64,000 nt of DNA from Stieleria neptunia (GTDB lineage Bacteria; Planctomycetota; Planctomycetia; Pirellulales; Pirellulaceae): NCBI RefSeq assembly GCF_007754155.1, contig NZ_CP037423.1, positions 4,526,001 to 4,590,000 of the forward strand, given 5' to 3'. Position numbers and translations under genes: made by a program. Below, piece by piece: positions 9,357-19,369 of the stretch (its first letter is position 1; each line of letters starts with the position of its first letter). Below the pieces are notes generated by a model. It saw only the letters and a list, made by a program, of their open reading frames with translations, was not told the DNA's origin and did no database searches.

Positions 9357-10916
9357 ATGAAGTCTGTTTGCACGTTTTTGGCGGCCGCCGCCGCGTTGGT
9401 CGCCGCACTGCTTGCCGCGCCGAAGGTCTCCGTTGCCGCGGAACAGCCCAACATCATGGTCTTTCTGGTCGACGACATGGGAATGATGGACACGTCCGTT
9501 CCTTTTCTGACCGATGAAGCGGGAAATCCCAAACGCTACCCTCTAAATGATCATTATCGCACCCCGGCGATGGAACGGTTGGCCGCGCAAGGCATTCGGT
9601 TCAACCAGTTTTACGCGATGAGTGTTTGTTCGCCGACGCGGGTGAGCATCATGACCGGGCAGAATGCGGCTCGGCACCGGACGACCAACTGGATCAATCC
9701 CCGCCAGGACAATGCGGGCAAGAACGGCGCGCCGAATTGGAATTGGGCGGGGCTGAAAGAAGGCGACGTGACGCTGCCGGATGTCTTGCGCGGACGCGGC
9801 TACACGACGATTCACGTCGGCAAGGGACACTTCGGACCGGAAGGTCGCGAAGGCGCCGAACCGCTGAATTTGGGGTTTGACGTCAACGTGGCCGGAGCCG
9901 CATTCGGAGCCCCGGGCAGCTATTACGCGGAAAAGAATTATGGTGCAGGAACGAAACGTGCCCACCACGCGGTCCCCGGATTGGAAAAGTATCATGGCAG
10001 CGACACGTTCTTGACCGAAGCGCTGACGATCGAAGCCAAGCAGCGGGTGAGCGAAACGGTGGAGCAGGACAAGCCGTTTTACCTGTATTTCTCGCACTAC
10101 GCGGTCCACGGGCCGTTCGAGTCGGATCCGCGTTTTGCCGACCACTACAAGGACTCCGGCAAACCCGCCAACGCACAGGCTTTTGCGACGTTGATCGAAG
10201 GCATGGACAAATCGCTCGGCGACATGCTGGACCACCTCAACGAACTCGGTGTCGCCGAAAACACGCTGATCTTTTTCTTGGGTGACAACGGCAGCGACGC
10301 GCCGCTGGGACACCAGCACGAGGTCGCGTGCGCGGCACCGCTGCGTGGAAAGAAAGGCGCGCACTACGACGGCGGCATGCGTGTGCCGTTGATCGCCGCG
10401 TGGGCAAAGCCGAATCCGGACAACGCGTTGCAGCAATCCCTTCCGATCCCCGCCGGTGCGATTCAGCACCAAGTCGCGTCGGTCGAGGACTTGTTCCCCA
10501 CGTTGACCCAGCTCACCGCGGCCGAAGTCCCGGACGGTCACGCCGTCGACGGGGCACCGTTGCAAACGCTGCTGACCGGACAACCAGACGCCGATCGTCC
10601 CGAGCAGTTTTTGATGCACTACCCGCACGGGCCGCACCGCAGCAACTACTTCACCGTCTGGCGCAACGGGGACTGGAAAGTCATCTACCACGCGTTGCCG
10701 CACACGAAGACCACCGGAGGCCACATTCAGTTCGCCGACGGGAATTACGAACTGTTTAATTTGGCCGACGATCCGTTTGAATCGACCAACCTGGCCAAGT
10801 CCCGGCCCGAGGTGCTCAAGCGGATGATGCAAGGCTTGATCGAGGCGCTTCAGCAGCACGACGCGGTTTATCCGGTCGATGATGCGGGGGAAGTGGTGGT
10901 TCCGCAATTGCCGTAA
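9357..10916 (+). CDS. Sulfatase (arylsulfatase family)
   Basis: 519 residues, full length for a type I sulfatase. Residues 1-28 are a signal peptide ending SVAAEQ. PNIMVFLVDDMG supplies the metal-binding Asp39/Asp40, and CSPTR with Cys91 is the formylglycine site. Later motifs include HVGKGHFGPEG, FSHYAVHGPFE and FFLGDNGSDAP. The expected basic residues for sulfate binding are present. The C-terminal subdomain has the usual WKVIYH and LFNLADDPFE segments. ATG 9357 is used because it gives a clean signal peptide. An upstream start at 9324 adds 11 residues. Monocistronic, framed by MITE-like copies 1 and 2. The substrate is probably a sulfated glycan but cannot be named. Confidence 0.93.
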   Translation: MKSVCTFLAAAAALVAALLAAPKVSVAAEQPNIMVFLVDDMGMMDTSVPFLTDEAGNPKRYPLNDHYRTPAMERLAAQGIRFNQFYAMSVCSPTRVSIMTGQNAARHRTTNWINPRQDNAGKNGAPNWNWAGLKEGDVTLPDVLRGRGYTTIHVGKGHFGPEGREGAEPLNLGFDVNVAGAAFGAPGSYYAEKNYGAGTKRAHHAVPGLEKYHGSDTFLTEALTIEAKQRVSETVEQDKPFYLYFSHYAVHGPFESDPRFADHYKDSGKPANAQAFATLIEGMDKSLGDMLDHLNELGVAENTLIFFLGDNGSDAPLGHQHEVACAAPLRGKKGAHYDGGMRVPLIAAWAKPNPDNALQQSLPIPAGAIQHQVASVEDLFPTLTQLTAAEVPDGHAVDGAPLQTLLTGQPDADRPEQFLMHYPHGPHRSNYFTVWRNGDWKVIYHALPHTKTTGGHIQFADGNYELFNLADDPFESTNLAKSRPEVLKRMMQGLIEALQQHDAVYPVDDAGEVVVPQLP

Positions 10917-10947
10917 CGCGTTATTTTAGCGGCACGGCGCGAGCGGG

Positions 10948-11059
10948 CTGTTGATTGAGTGAGCCGTGACGCGTAAGCGGCCGGGCATCTTGGCGCCCGC
11001 CCGAGGCCTTACGGCCAGCGGCTCACCTTAGACTCAGCAGATCCCGGTAAAATCGACAG
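10948..11059 (+). repeat. MITE-like palindromic element, copy 2
   Basis: 112 bp, same orientation as copy 1: starts CTGTTGATTGAGTGAGCC and ends AAAATCGACAG, containing the paired GTAAGCGGCCGGGC and GCCCGAGGCC blocks. It follows a truncated version of the TTAGCGGCAGGGCGCGAG unit at 10925-10945, only a few bases after the sulfatase stop. Confidence 0.8.
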
Positions 11060-11142
11060 GCCGCAAGCCGTCCGGTGCGGTGAGACCGGCGCGGCTTGCG
11101 ATCTTGCTTTAGGATTGGTGCGGTGGCTTACGCCACTGGGGT

Positions 11143-11196
11143 CGCAAGCTGGAAGCTTACGCCACTGGAGAATCGCAAGCTGGAAGCTTACGCCAC
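11143..11196 (-). repeat. Two copies of the 23-bp GTGGCGTAAGCTTCCAGC unit
   Basis: Exact copies (minus orientation) at 11143-11165 and 11174-11196, with a partial GTGGCTTACGCCAC copy just before. The unit recurs at 16944-16992, 21965-21987 and 22011-22060. Its TAA is used as the stop codon of the adjacent hydrolase gene (11188-11190). Confidence 0.85.
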
Positions 11197-13329
11197 TTTG
11201 GGGTCGATTTGCTGGAGCTGTTTGGATTCGAGTTCGGCGTAACAGTCTGGCAGGTCGAAGTGGGTGAGCACGTCGGGTAACAAGGTCGCCAGCGGCCAGT
11301 CGTAGTGCTCGCTTTCGGCGATCGCGGAATACGATGGCAGCGCCTGCTTCAGCGTCACCTGCTTGACGCGGTCGGAAAGGACGGCGGCGAACGTTGCCGG
11401 CAAGGCTCCCCAGCCGAGTCCCGCCAAATGGATCTCGGTGTGACCGATGGATGCGAGCCAGTCGAGCACACGCAGCACATCAAACGTTTTCTGGCCCACG
11501 TAGGGTCGCCCAAGCATCACACTGTGGATCGCGTACAGGTAGTCGCTGCCATAAGGACTGTGGAACGTGCCGGGTTGGCTGGTGCCGGGAAGTGATTCGC
11601 CGATGCCGCGGACGTCGACGGTGAAAAACGGCGTTTCCGGTTCGGACTCGATCAGTTCGCCGATCAGCGGTTCGTCACGCAGTTCCGCATCGCTGGACAA
11701 GTGTGAAACGTACAAAACGGCGCGTTTGCCGGCGCGCGGCGGACGTGAATGCCAGCGCTGATCGGTCAAGCGATAGACGATCGCATGAATTCCCGGTTCG
11801 GTTGCCACGGTGTAACCCATCGCGTACTTCGAAGGGTATCCCTTTGCGTTCAGGTAACTGAAGTTTCGATAGTCGGGGACCTTTAACCCATCAAGGTTTA
11901 GCTTTAAAACATCAACCAGGGTCGATCGCAGTGCTTGACCACGCGGACGGCTCCGTTTCTCCGCGAGCTGCTCTGATTTGTCGCGTGTGAAATCAAAGAC
12001 GGTGCGCGTGCCCTCCAGTCGTGCGACTTGTCCGTCGGGGGTACACCAAAGCGTTTCGTCTTTCTCGATCTGGATGTCCGGCTCGGCGGTGAAGGGAACT
12101 TCCGCCGTCGTGGTCATGACGCCGTCAAACAGGCCGTCGGTTTGTCGATCGTTCCATCCGACCGCACGGTTGAACCAGGCGTACATGGCCTCGCGGTTTT
12201 CTTGCGAGTATCCGTGACCGGTCGGTCCGACAAACAACGCCACGTTGTCTTCGGCGCCGAGCAATTTGTACAGCCGGCGAAGTCGCTCGTACGACTCTTC
12301 CGCTCCACGCACGTCAAAGAAGTCCTGTTCTTTGGCCAGGATAATGATGGGCTTGGGTGCCATCGCGGCCAGGAAATCGCTGTGGTCCAGCCCCAGCGGA
12401 AACACATCCGGCGGGCACTGCTCGGTGTCTTGCGGCAATTCGTTTTCCAAGTTGCGTCGGAACGTGCTGACAAAGCACGCCGGGGCGCCCATCGACCAGC
12501 GGTCATCCAGCCCACACAACCAGGTGGTCATCGTCCCGCCGCCGGAATTGCCGGTCACGCCGATCCGCTGTGGATCGACTTCGGGGCGGGTGGTCAGATA
12601 ATCGAGCGCACGGATTCCGTCCCAGGCGCGCCAATTGCCAAAAAACTCGCCGACCAGAAACTGTTGGTTGCCGGCGTGCAGATGTTCGCGAACGCCGACG
12701 CCGATTTCGGATTTCAAGTTTTCATCGGGGTACTGCAAACGCTCGCCTTGTCCGATCGGATCGTAGATCAAGCAGACATAACCGAGACGCGCCAACCCTT
12801 GTGCGAACGCTTGATAGGGCTCGGCCGCCTTGCCGTTGGAGGAATGGCCGCAGGTACCGACCACCGCGGGCATTCGTTCGGCCGAGTTGTTGGGGATGTA
12901 CAGATTGGCCGTGACCGGAAATCCTGGACGGCTTTCAAAGATCACGTTTTCGATGCGATAGGTCTCGCGTTCGACGGTTCCGGTAACGCGGGCATTGAGC
13001 GGTGTTTTTTCCGGATTGGGACCGAAGGATTGGCGACACTTCGCTTGAACCGATTCGACATAACGCCGCGCATCTTGTTCGGTCTTCAATCCGTTGAGCG
13101 TGCGGCGGTGTTCGTTTTCAAACTGTCGCAACTGGTGAACAAAGAATTCCTGAATCATTCGCGGGAATCGATTCCGGGGGGCGACCTCCTCCGCTGCAAA
13201 CGCCGTCGTGTGACACAACGACCCGATCATCGGCAGCGCAAGGGAATGCCCAGCGACGGTCTTGAGCGCGTGGCGACGTGAAAAAGAGAAACGCGGCGGT
13301 TGATCGGGTCGGAATCGAGAATCGTTCAT
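11188..13329 (-). CDS. Two-lobed alpha/beta hydrolase (acetyl xylan esterase-like), Tat-exported
   Basis: 713 residues. Twin-arginine signal SRRHALKTVAG (about residues 15-25) followed by a hydrophobic segment and AFAAEE. The first lobe (about 100-420) is an AXE1/prolyl-oligopeptidase-type alpha/beta hydrolase with the intact nucleophile elbow GVTGNSGGG near residue 260, a later D in KEQDFFDV and H in GPTGHGYS. The second lobe (about 480-690) repeats the fold (VDVRGIGESLPG) but the elbow reads AGLGWGALPA with no serine, so it appears catalytically dead. Likely acts on acylated polysaccharide. ATG 13329 is preferred over TTG 13338. The last codons and stop are provided by a dispersed repeat. 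Confidence 0.85.
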   Translation of the reverse strand: MNDSRFRPDQPPRFSFSRRHALKTVAGHSLALPMIGSLCHTTAFAAEEVAPRNRFPRMIQEFFVHQLRQFENEHRRTLNGLKTEQDARRYVESVQAKCRQSFGPNPEKTPLNARVTGTVERETYRIENVIFESRPGFPVTANLYIPNNSAERMPAVVGTCGHSSNGKAAEPYQAFAQGLARLGYVCLIYDPIGQGERLQYPDENLKSEIGVGVREHLHAGNQQFLVGEFFGNWRAWDGIRALDYLTTRPEVDPQRIGVTGNSGGGTMTTWLCGLDDRWSMGAPACFVSTFRRNLENELPQDTEQCPPDVFPLGLDHSDFLAAMAPKPIIILAKEQDFFDVRGAEESYERLRRLYKLLGAEDNVALFVGPTGHGYSQENREAMYAWFNRAVGWNDRQTDGLFDGVMTTTAEVPFTAEPDIQIEKDETLWCTPDGQVARLEGTRTVFDFTRDKSEQLAEKRSRPRGQALRSTLVDVLKLNLDGLKVPDYRNFSYLNAKGYPSKYAMGYTVATEPGIHAIVYRLTDQRWHSRPPRAGKRAVLYVSHLSSDAELRDEPLIGELIESEPETPFFTVDVRGIGESLPGTSQPGTFHSPYGSDYLYAIHSVMLGRPYVGQKTFDVLRVLDWLASIGHTEIHLAGLGWGALPATFAAVLSDRVKQVTLKQALPSYSAIAESEHYDWPLATLLPDVLTHFDLPDCYAELESKQLQQIDPKVA

Positions 13330-13427
13330 GGAGGGCAACTCGTGGGGAATGGGGTGGGCAATCGCGGAGGCGTCGAATTGAGGGACGAACCGATTCGATT
13401 CGAGTATTCGTCGAGGGCATCGTCGTC

Positions 13428-13433
13428 TATAAT
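13428..13433 (+). promoter_or_regulatory. Perfect -10 hexamer TATAAT upstream of the DUF1592 gene
   Basis: TATAAT lies 90 bases before ATG 13523 and 18 before the alternative ATG 13451, in the divergent region with the hydrolase gene. The -35 position (TATTCG at 17-bp spacing) is poor, so this is only a candidate. Confidence 0.35.
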
Positions 13434-13522
13434 GACCAGCCCATCCTACAATGAAGAGAGAATCCCGTGTGGCAACCCAGATTGCCTACGCGGGGTGCTT
13501 CTGCCCACCTCAACAGTTTTTT

Positions 13523-15496
13523 ATGGCATCACGACTTGCCCGACCGGTTTGCGCGCCCGCGGTTGTGTTTTCGCTGGCAATTTTCGTTCTGGGGCTGTGC
13601 GGTTTGGAACGGCCCGTCGCCGATGCGGACGACGCACGTGCAGCCGATGCGAGTGACAACAACGCTGCGCCGAAAGGGTTGACCGCTGAGGGTGCCGTTG
13701 CGTTCGTGCAATCGTATTGCATCGATTGCCATGTCGGCGAAGACGCAGAGTCGGGATTGGACTTGGAAGGATTCGCATCGGTCGAAGACGTCGCCGGTTC
13801 GATCGAGGCTTGGAATCGGATTGCGACGCGGGTTCATGAAGGCCAAATGCCTCCGCCCGAGTCCGACACGCCATCGCAAGCGACGCGGGCGGCATTTGTC
13901 GATTGGATTCGCGATACAATCTATCAAGCGGTCTGCGACGACGGAGTATCGCCTGGCGGCCCGATGTTGCGACGGCTCAATCGGACCGAATACGCCAACA
14001 CCGTTCGCGACCTGCTGGGCATTCCCATCAATGCGGGCCACGCGTTGCCCGACGATGGAGCGGGCGGGGAAGGGTTTGACAACGCGGCCGAGACGTTGTT
14101 CATCTCGCCGATCTATGCGGAAAAGTACTTGGATGCGGCGCGCTCGGCGATCGGTCACGCGTTAAAAGATCCAGACGATCGAAAACGGATCATCACGGCC
14201 ACGCCGAACGACAAACGGTCGCCGGAACAAGCCGCTCGCGAAGTGCTCGCCGGATTTCTGCCCCGCGCGTTTCGCCGTCCCGCCGGCGCCGAGGAGATCG
14301 ACGAATACACCCAACTGTTCAACCGGGTCTATGAAGAAGACCAGTCGTACACCAGCGCGATCGAGTTCACCTTGGTCGCCGCGATGGTGTCGCCTAAGTT
14401 CTTGTTCTTGTTCGAACAGGCCGGCGAAACCGACGAACCGACGCTCGTTTCGCATTACGAGATGGCATCGCGTCTGTCGTACTTTCTGTGGGCGTCGATG
14501 CCGGACGACGAATTGATGCGATTGGCGGCACAAGGCAAGTTGCACGACGACGACGTGCTGGAACAGCAGGTCGCCCGGATGCTACGCAGTGACGTCGACC
14601 GCCGCGGTCTGCGTCGTGGGGCGAAAGTCCGTGAATTCGCGACCAGTTTTGTCGAGCAATGGTTGGGCACGCGGGCGCTCGGACGCGAATTCAAACCCGA
14701 CAAATCGATCGCAGGACGCTACGACTCCGAACTCGAAGGCGGCATGAAGTACGAGCCGATCTTTTTCTTCGAAGACTTGCTGGCCGACAACCGCTCGCTG
14801 TTGAATTTGATCGATTCGGATTTTACCTACGTCAATCGAACGCTGGCCCGGCATTACAAGGTCAAGGGTGAGTTTCGTGAGCAGCCCAAGAAAGTCGAAC
14901 TCAGTGAAAAAGACCGTCGCGGCGGGTTGCTGGGGATGAGTGCGGTGCTGGCGGTTTCCTCATTCCCGCACCGAACCAGTCCCGTGTTGCGCGGGAAATG
15001 GGTGTTGGAAACGCTGCTCGGCACCCCGCCACCGCCGGCACCGCCCAACGTGCCTGCCTTGGAAGAAGCCGGCGATGCCGCCCAACCGACTTCGTTGCGG
15101 GAGCGACTCGAATTGCATCGATCGGATCCGGTTTGCGCCTCCTGTCACCAGGCGATGGATCCACTCGGTTTTGGGCTGGAAAACTATGACGTGCTGGGCC
15201 GATGGCGGACCGATGCAGACGGCGTCGCCATCGATGCGAGCGGTCAGCTTCCCAGCGGGGAGACGTTCAACGGGCCCGACGAATTGAAAGGGCTGTTGAT
15301 GGATCGCAAAGAGCAATTCATGCGCAATTTGACGTCCAAGATGCTCGGCTACGCATTGGCTCGTGGGCTGACGAATGAAGACGCCTGTGTGGTCGAGTCG
15401 ATCACGCGAAAACTGGCCGAAGACGACTACAAAGCGCAAACGTTGATTCTGGAAATCGTCAAGAGCATTCCGTTTCGATACAAGCAGGGTTCGTAG
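13523..15496 (+). CDS. DUF1592-type planctomycete cytochrome protein
   Basis: 657 residues, exported. After a hydrophobic N-terminus comes a PSCyt heme site CIDCH (Cys66, Cys69, His70), then the string of planctomycete domains: DUF1587 (RRLNRTEYANTVRDLLGI), DUF1595, DUF1592, DUF1588 (MSAVLAVSSFPHRTSPVLRG, with a second heme motif CASCH in the DPLGFGLENYD context) and DUF1585 (FMRNLTSKMLGYALARG). Such proteins are taken to be multidomain periplasmic redox proteins of unknown substrate. It is followed after 25 bases by a DUF1552 gene, the usual partner. The start is uncertain: ATG 13451 would add 24 residues, ATG 13523 gives a more regular signal segment. Confidence 0.9.
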   Translation: MASRLARPVCAPAVVFSLAIFVLGLCGLERPVADADDARAADASDNNAAPKGLTAEGAVAFVQSYCIDCHVGEDAESGLDLEGFASVEDVAGSIEAWNRIATRVHEGQMPPPESDTPSQATRAAFVDWIRDTIYQAVCDDGVSPGGPMLRRLNRTEYANTVRDLLGIPINAGHALPDDGAGGEGFDNAAETLFISPIYAEKYLDAARSAIGHALKDPDDRKRIITATPNDKRSPEQAAREVLAGFLPRAFRRPAGAEEIDEYTQLFNRVYEEDQSYTSAIEFTLVAAMVSPKFLFLFEQAGETDEPTLVSHYEMASRLSYFLWASMPDDELMRLAAQGKLHDDDVLEQQVARMLRSDVDRRGLRRGAKVREFATSFVEQWLGTRALGREFKPDKSIAGRYDSELEGGMKYEPIFFFEDLLADNRSLLNLIDSDFTYVNRTLARHYKVKGEFREQPKKVELSEKDRRGGLLGMSAVLAVSSFPHRTSPVLRGKWVLETLLGTPPPPAPPNVPALEEAGDAAQPTSLRERLELHRSDPVCASCHQAMDPLGFGLENYDVLGRWRTDADGVAIDASGQLPSGETFNGPDELKGLLMDRKEQFMRNLTSKMLGYALARGLTNEDACVVESITRKLAEDDYKAQTLILEIVKSIPFRYKQGS

Positions 15497-15521
15497 CTTC
15501 GCTTGTCTTCAACAAGCTACA

Positions 15522-16937
15522 ATGAAAGCGAACATTCAAAAAAGGATGAAACAGATGAACGTCTATTTGGACGACGACACGAACCGTCACATGCCGCTCT
15601 CACGTCGCACGTTGTTGCGCGGTGCCGGGGCTGCTTTGGCGTTGCCTTGGCTCGAAGCGATGATGCCCGGCAAGGCTTCGGCGGCCGAGTCGGAGGGCAA
15701 GGCCCCCGAGGACTCGCCGCTGCGGATGGCGGCGTTGTTCGTTCCCAACGGTGTTCGGCAGGACATGTGGACGCCGGAAGCAACCGGCCGCGATTTCGAG
15801 TTGACGCCGACGCTGGAGCCGTTGGCCGACGTCAAGGACCAACTGCTGGTGCTGACGAACTTGTGGAACCAAGCCAGTAACTTTGGCGACGGACACTACG
15901 TCAAGTGTTCGGGATTCTTGACCTGCACGACGATCAACAAATCCCTGGGGATCGATCTGAACTGCAACGGTCGTTCGATGGACCAGGTCGCCGCCGATTA
16001 CTCGGGAAAACTTACGCCGCTGCCGTCGTTGGAACTCGGCATCGATCCGGTCACGACCGGGGTCGACACCAACGTCGGTTACACCCGTGTCTATGGATCG
16101 CACATCGCCTGGAGCGGTCCGACCAGTCCCCTGGCGCGGGAATTGAATCCACACTTGGTATTTGATCGGCTGTTTCGTGCCGGCAACCCCAACAAGGGAG
16201 CCGCCCAACGCGATCGGCTGCTATTGGATCGCGTTTTGGAAGATGCCGATCAGTTGAAGCATCGACTCGGTGCGGCGGACCGGCAACGGATGGAAGAGTA
16301 CTTGCAATCGGTCCGCTCGGTCGAGAAACGGCTACAGAACCAGGACGCTGGAGGGGCCAAACAGTGGCAACCGCTGGTCAAGCTGGATCGCCAGAACCGG
16401 CCTCCGGAACAACGCCCCGACGCGTACGTCGAACAGGTTCGGTTGATGTTGGACATGATTGCGTTGGCATTCCAAACCGACACCACGCGCGTCTGCACGT
16501 TCATGTTCGGCAACGCCGTCAGCGGACGCAATTTTTCATTCTTGGACGGTGTTTCCGGTGGTCACCACGACACCTCGCACCACCAGAACAACGAAGACAA
16601 ACTGCGCCAGTATCAGTTGATCAACCGTTGGCATGTCGAACAGTACGCCTACTTGCTCGGCAAACTTCGCTCAATGAAGGAACGCGAGGGGACGGTGCTG
16701 GACAACTCGATGATTCTGTACGGATCAGGGCTGCGTGACGGGAACAGCCACAACCCGCACAACCTGCCGATTCTGCTGGGTGGCAGCGGCGGCGGGCGGA
16801 TCGCCACCGGTCAACACCTCTCGTTCGGCCGAGACACGCCCTTGTCGAACCTGTATGCCGCGATGTTGAACGCATTCGGAACCGGCCACGAGCGATTCGC
16901 CGACAGCACGGGCATTCTGCCGGGAGTCCTCGCATAG
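15522..16937 (+). CDS. DUF1552 domain-containing Tat-exported protein
   Basis: 471 residues. A twin-arginine signal (LSRRTLLRGAG, about residues 26-36) is followed by a hydrophobic stretch, so folded export is expected. The rest matches the DUF1552 family: MAALFVPNGVRQDMW, LTNLWNQ, HYVKCSGFLTC, SMDQVAADY, and the C-terminal GHHDTSHHQ and GSGLRDGNSHNPHNLP blocks rich in His. It lies 25 bases after the DUF1592 gene, and the pair is a recurrent planctomycete operon whose biochemical role is not established. Alternative in-frame Met codons at 15546 and 15555 would shorten the N-terminus without losing the signal. A repeat starts 7 bases after the stop. Confidence 0.9.
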   Translation: MKANIQKRMKQMNVYLDDDTNRHMPLSRRTLLRGAGAALALPWLEAMMPGKASAAESEGKAPEDSPLRMAALFVPNGVRQDMWTPEATGRDFELTPTLEPLADVKDQLLVLTNLWNQASNFGDGHYVKCSGFLTCTTINKSLGIDLNCNGRSMDQVAADYSGKLTPLPSLELGIDPVTTGVDTNVGYTRVYGSHIAWSGPTSPLARELNPHLVFDRLFRAGNPNKGAAQRDRLLLDRVLEDADQLKHRLGAADRQRMEEYLQSVRSVEKRLQNQDAGGAKQWQPLVKLDRQNRPPEQRPDAYVEQVRLMLDMIALAFQTDTTRVCTFMFGNAVSGRNFSFLDGVSGGHHDTSHHQNNEDKLRQYQLINRWHVEQYAYLLGKLRSMKEREGTVLDNSMILYGSGLRDGNSHNPHNLPILLGGSGGGRIATGQHLSFGRDTPLSNLYAAMLNAFGTGHERFADSTGILPGVLA

Positions 16938-16943
16938 CAACAA

Positions 16944-17041
16944 GTGGCGTAAGCTTCCAGCTTGCGGACGTGGCGTAAGCTTCCAGCTTGCGTTCTAGCA
17001 GGAAACCTCTCCCACAACGGCAAGCAGGATGCTTACCCCAC
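16944..17041 (+). repeat. 23-bp GTGGCGTAAGCTTCCAGC units plus a diverged inverted copy
   Basis: Two exact copies at 16944-16966 and 16970-16992 and one diverged, inverted copy at 17019-17041 (GGCAAGCAGGATGCTTACCC). Together they can fold into a hairpin between the two convergent genes. The diverged copy provides the TAA stop of the MMPL gene at 17033-17035. Confidence 0.75.
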
Positions 17042-19369
17042 CTTGTCCTTGGACCTGGCGAATCGGCTGAGCATGGCGGGCAGCAGCAGGACGTCGGCGA
17101 ACAGTGCGGTGGCCAGCGTCAGGCAGCCCATGATGCCGAACAACCGGGCGTCGCGGGAATCACCGACGATCGCGGATCCCAAACCCGCGACCAGCACGAT
17201 CGTCGTCATCAACAGCGCCGACCCGACTCCGGTGAACGCGCGGCGAATGACCTCCTGGTGCTGGCCACCCAGCTTCATCTCTTCCTGGTAACGCGTCAGA
17301 AAGTGAATCGTGTCGTCGACCGCGATCCCGACACAGATCGTGAACACGCACACCGTTACCATCTCCAAATGCTGGCCGCTGAAAACCAGCATGGTTGCCG
17401 TCGCGGCAAGTGGAAACAGATTGGGAATGATGGAGATCAAACCGATGCGGATCGAGCGGTAAACGATCGTCAGCACCAGCCAGATCACGACACTGGCCGT
17501 CCCCAAGCTGGTCGCCAGGTCGGTGACGATTTGATAGATGTTGCGCCAACGCCAGACCGCATTTCCCTCAAGCGCCAGACCGAAATCGGGATGCCGATCG
17601 GCGATCGAATTCAACCCGCGTTCGATCCGCTGGAACGGCTCGCTGTAGGCGGCGATGCCCAGGTCCTGAACACGAAACTGGACTGACGCGAAGCGACGTT
17701 CGGGGACGTAAAAGGCGCGTTTGAGTGAAGGCGGAAGCAATTCGAGCAGCGTCATCCGTTCCTTGGCGTCGCCGTCGCCCGGAAGCGCCGCCAGCAATTG
17801 TCCGACCCCCAGCGGGTTGCCGATCAGCGGTTCGCTGGCCAACAAGGCGTCGATTTCGCCGAGCACGTCCAGCAGTTCGCTTTCGTCTGAATCATGGAAC
17901 CAGTGGACGTCAACGGTGCTGAATTCCAGCCCGCCGAGTGACCGGTCCAGGTGCCGAAGCGCCTGGGCCGCTTCGCCCGATTCGCTCAATCCGCTGTAAC
18001 GTTTTTCGTCGGGTTGCAACTGCAAGGAAATGATCGCGAGTGCGAACGTGACGGCGATCGCGATGCGGGCGACCGCGCGGTCGCGCCGCAGCACCCAATC
18101 GACCAGCGGCCCGATCCGGCGCAACTGGCCGTCGACCAGACTTTTGCCCAGCCCGACGTGCAGTCGTCGTCCCAGTGGCGAACGACATCCCAGCGGGATC
18201 ACCGTCAACACGCTGACGAACGTCATCGCAACACCGACGACGCAGCAGAGACCGAAGTCGCGGACGATCTCGTGATGAGCCCACAACAGTGACAAAAATC
18301 CGATCGCCGTCGTGGTGCTGGTCAGTAAACACGCCATGCCGACGCGCGAGATTCCACGCCGCGCCGCCTCGTTGACCGCCAGGCCGCTGGCACGTTGTTG
18401 GCGGATCTCGACCATCAAATGCACCGAGTCGGTCAGCCCGACCAGGCTGACCAACACGGGCACGATGATGTCGTTGAACGGGTTGTCTTGCAGATCCAGG
18501 AAATGCAACATCCCGGTCGTCCACAAGACACCGACGGCCGGCGCCACGGCGACGATCATCACGGCCGAGAAACCGCGAAACAGGATCACCGCCGAGAGCA
18601 ACATGATCGAGTACCCGATCAGTTGGTACTTGGTCGAATCGGTCACATGATTGTTCGCCATCATCAAGTGCAACGGCACCGGGCCGGTCAGTTGAAATTC
18701 CAACGCGACACCGGGGATTTTCGCCGCAATCGATTGGGCGCGCTCCCGGATCTCGCTGGTCACCGCTGCGTCGCTGGTGACAAAGAACCAATCGATCCCC
18801 AAGTGCATCAACACCGTCCGACCGTCTTGGGAGATCAGTTGGCCGACCGCCAGCGGATTCTCAAGGACTCGGTCGCGAGCCTCGTTCAATTGTCGCTTCG
18901 ACGCGTTGTCACTCGGTAGCAGCGTTCCCGAAAGTCCGAACAGGTTGAAACCGGGAACGCTATCGAGCCACATCACGTTGTCAATCTGGGGCATCGACTG
19001 CAACCCCTCGGCGACCTGTCGCATGGCGCGCAGATGCGATCCGGTGAACAGGTCCGCCTCGCCCGACGGATCGACGCGTGCCACCAAGACGCATTGTCCG
19101 CCGCCGACTTGAAAGGGCTGGACGTTGTCGGGGACGCGGCCGCCACCCGGGTAGTCCATGTTGCGCCGATCGGAGCGATTGGATGTCCCCGAATCGTCGG
19201 CTTGTTCCACGGTTTCAGGAATTAGATCGGTAATCAGGGCCGGGTTGGTAAACCCGATCGTCGCCAGCGTCGACATGACGACAAACACCGCAATTTGCGC
19301 CCCTGGGTGATCGGCCCACCAAAAGAACAGCCGTGCGCCGAAGCCCGTTGTTTGCTTCGTCCCAGTCAC
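17033..19369 (-). CDS. MMPL/RND-superfamily exporter
   Basis: 778 residues, inner-membrane protein of the RND superfamily. A first membrane segment is at about 20-40, followed by a periplasmic loop of about 170 residues, then five segments (about 230-400), and the same pattern repeated in the second half, giving roughly 12 segments. The duplicated signature is visible as VGLTDSVHLMVE in the first half and VGIAVDDTIHFL in the second, the sites that carry the proton-relay acids. It resembles the hopanoid/lipid-type MMPL exporters more than multidrug AcrB. It starts with GTG overlapping the stop of the upstream redoxin-heme gene by four bases, so the two are translationally coupled. Substrate unknown. 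Confidence 0.88.
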   Translation of the reverse strand: MTGTKQTTGFGARLFFWWADHPGAQIAVFVVMSTLATIGFTNPALITDLIPETVEQADDSGTSNRSDRRNMDYPGGGRVPDNVQPFQVGGGQCVLVARVDPSGEADLFTGSHLRAMRQVAEGLQSMPQIDNVMWLDSVPGFNLFGLSGTLLPSDNASKRQLNEARDRVLENPLAVGQLISQDGRTVLMHLGIDWFFVTSDAAVTSEIRERAQSIAAKIPGVALEFQLTGPVPLHLMMANNHVTDSTKYQLIGYSIMLLSAVILFRGFSAVMIVAVAPAVGVLWTTGMLHFLDLQDNPFNDIIVPVLVSLVGLTDSVHLMVEIRQQRASGLAVNEAARRGISRVGMACLLTSTTTAIGFLSLLWAHHEIVRDFGLCCVVGVAMTFVSVLTVIPLGCRSPLGRRLHVGLGKSLVDGQLRRIGPLVDWVLRRDRAVARIAIAVTFALAIISLQLQPDEKRYSGLSESGEAAQALRHLDRSLGGLEFSTVDVHWFHDSDESELLDVLGEIDALLASEPLIGNPLGVGQLLAALPGDGDAKERMTLLELLPPSLKRAFYVPERRFASVQFRVQDLGIAAYSEPFQRIERGLNSIADRHPDFGLALEGNAVWRWRNIYQIVTDLATSLGTASVVIWLVLTIVYRSIRIGLISIIPNLFPLAATATMLVFSGQHLEMVTVCVFTICVGIAVDDTIHFLTRYQEEMKLGGQHQEVIRRAFTGVGSALLMTTIVLVAGLGSAIVGDSRDARLFGIMGCLTLATALFADVLLLPAMLSRFARSKDKVG

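Noticed and set aside
9543..10907. Antisense frame of about 454 codons under the sulfatase gene
   Set aside because: Shadow of the sulfatase coding strand, no recognised domain, arginine-rich composition.
12028..13281. Long open frame (about 417 codons) antisense to the 713-residue hydrolase
   Set aside because: Mirror frame of a clear hydrolase gene. Its translation has no domain and the GC-rich third positions of the real gene explain it.
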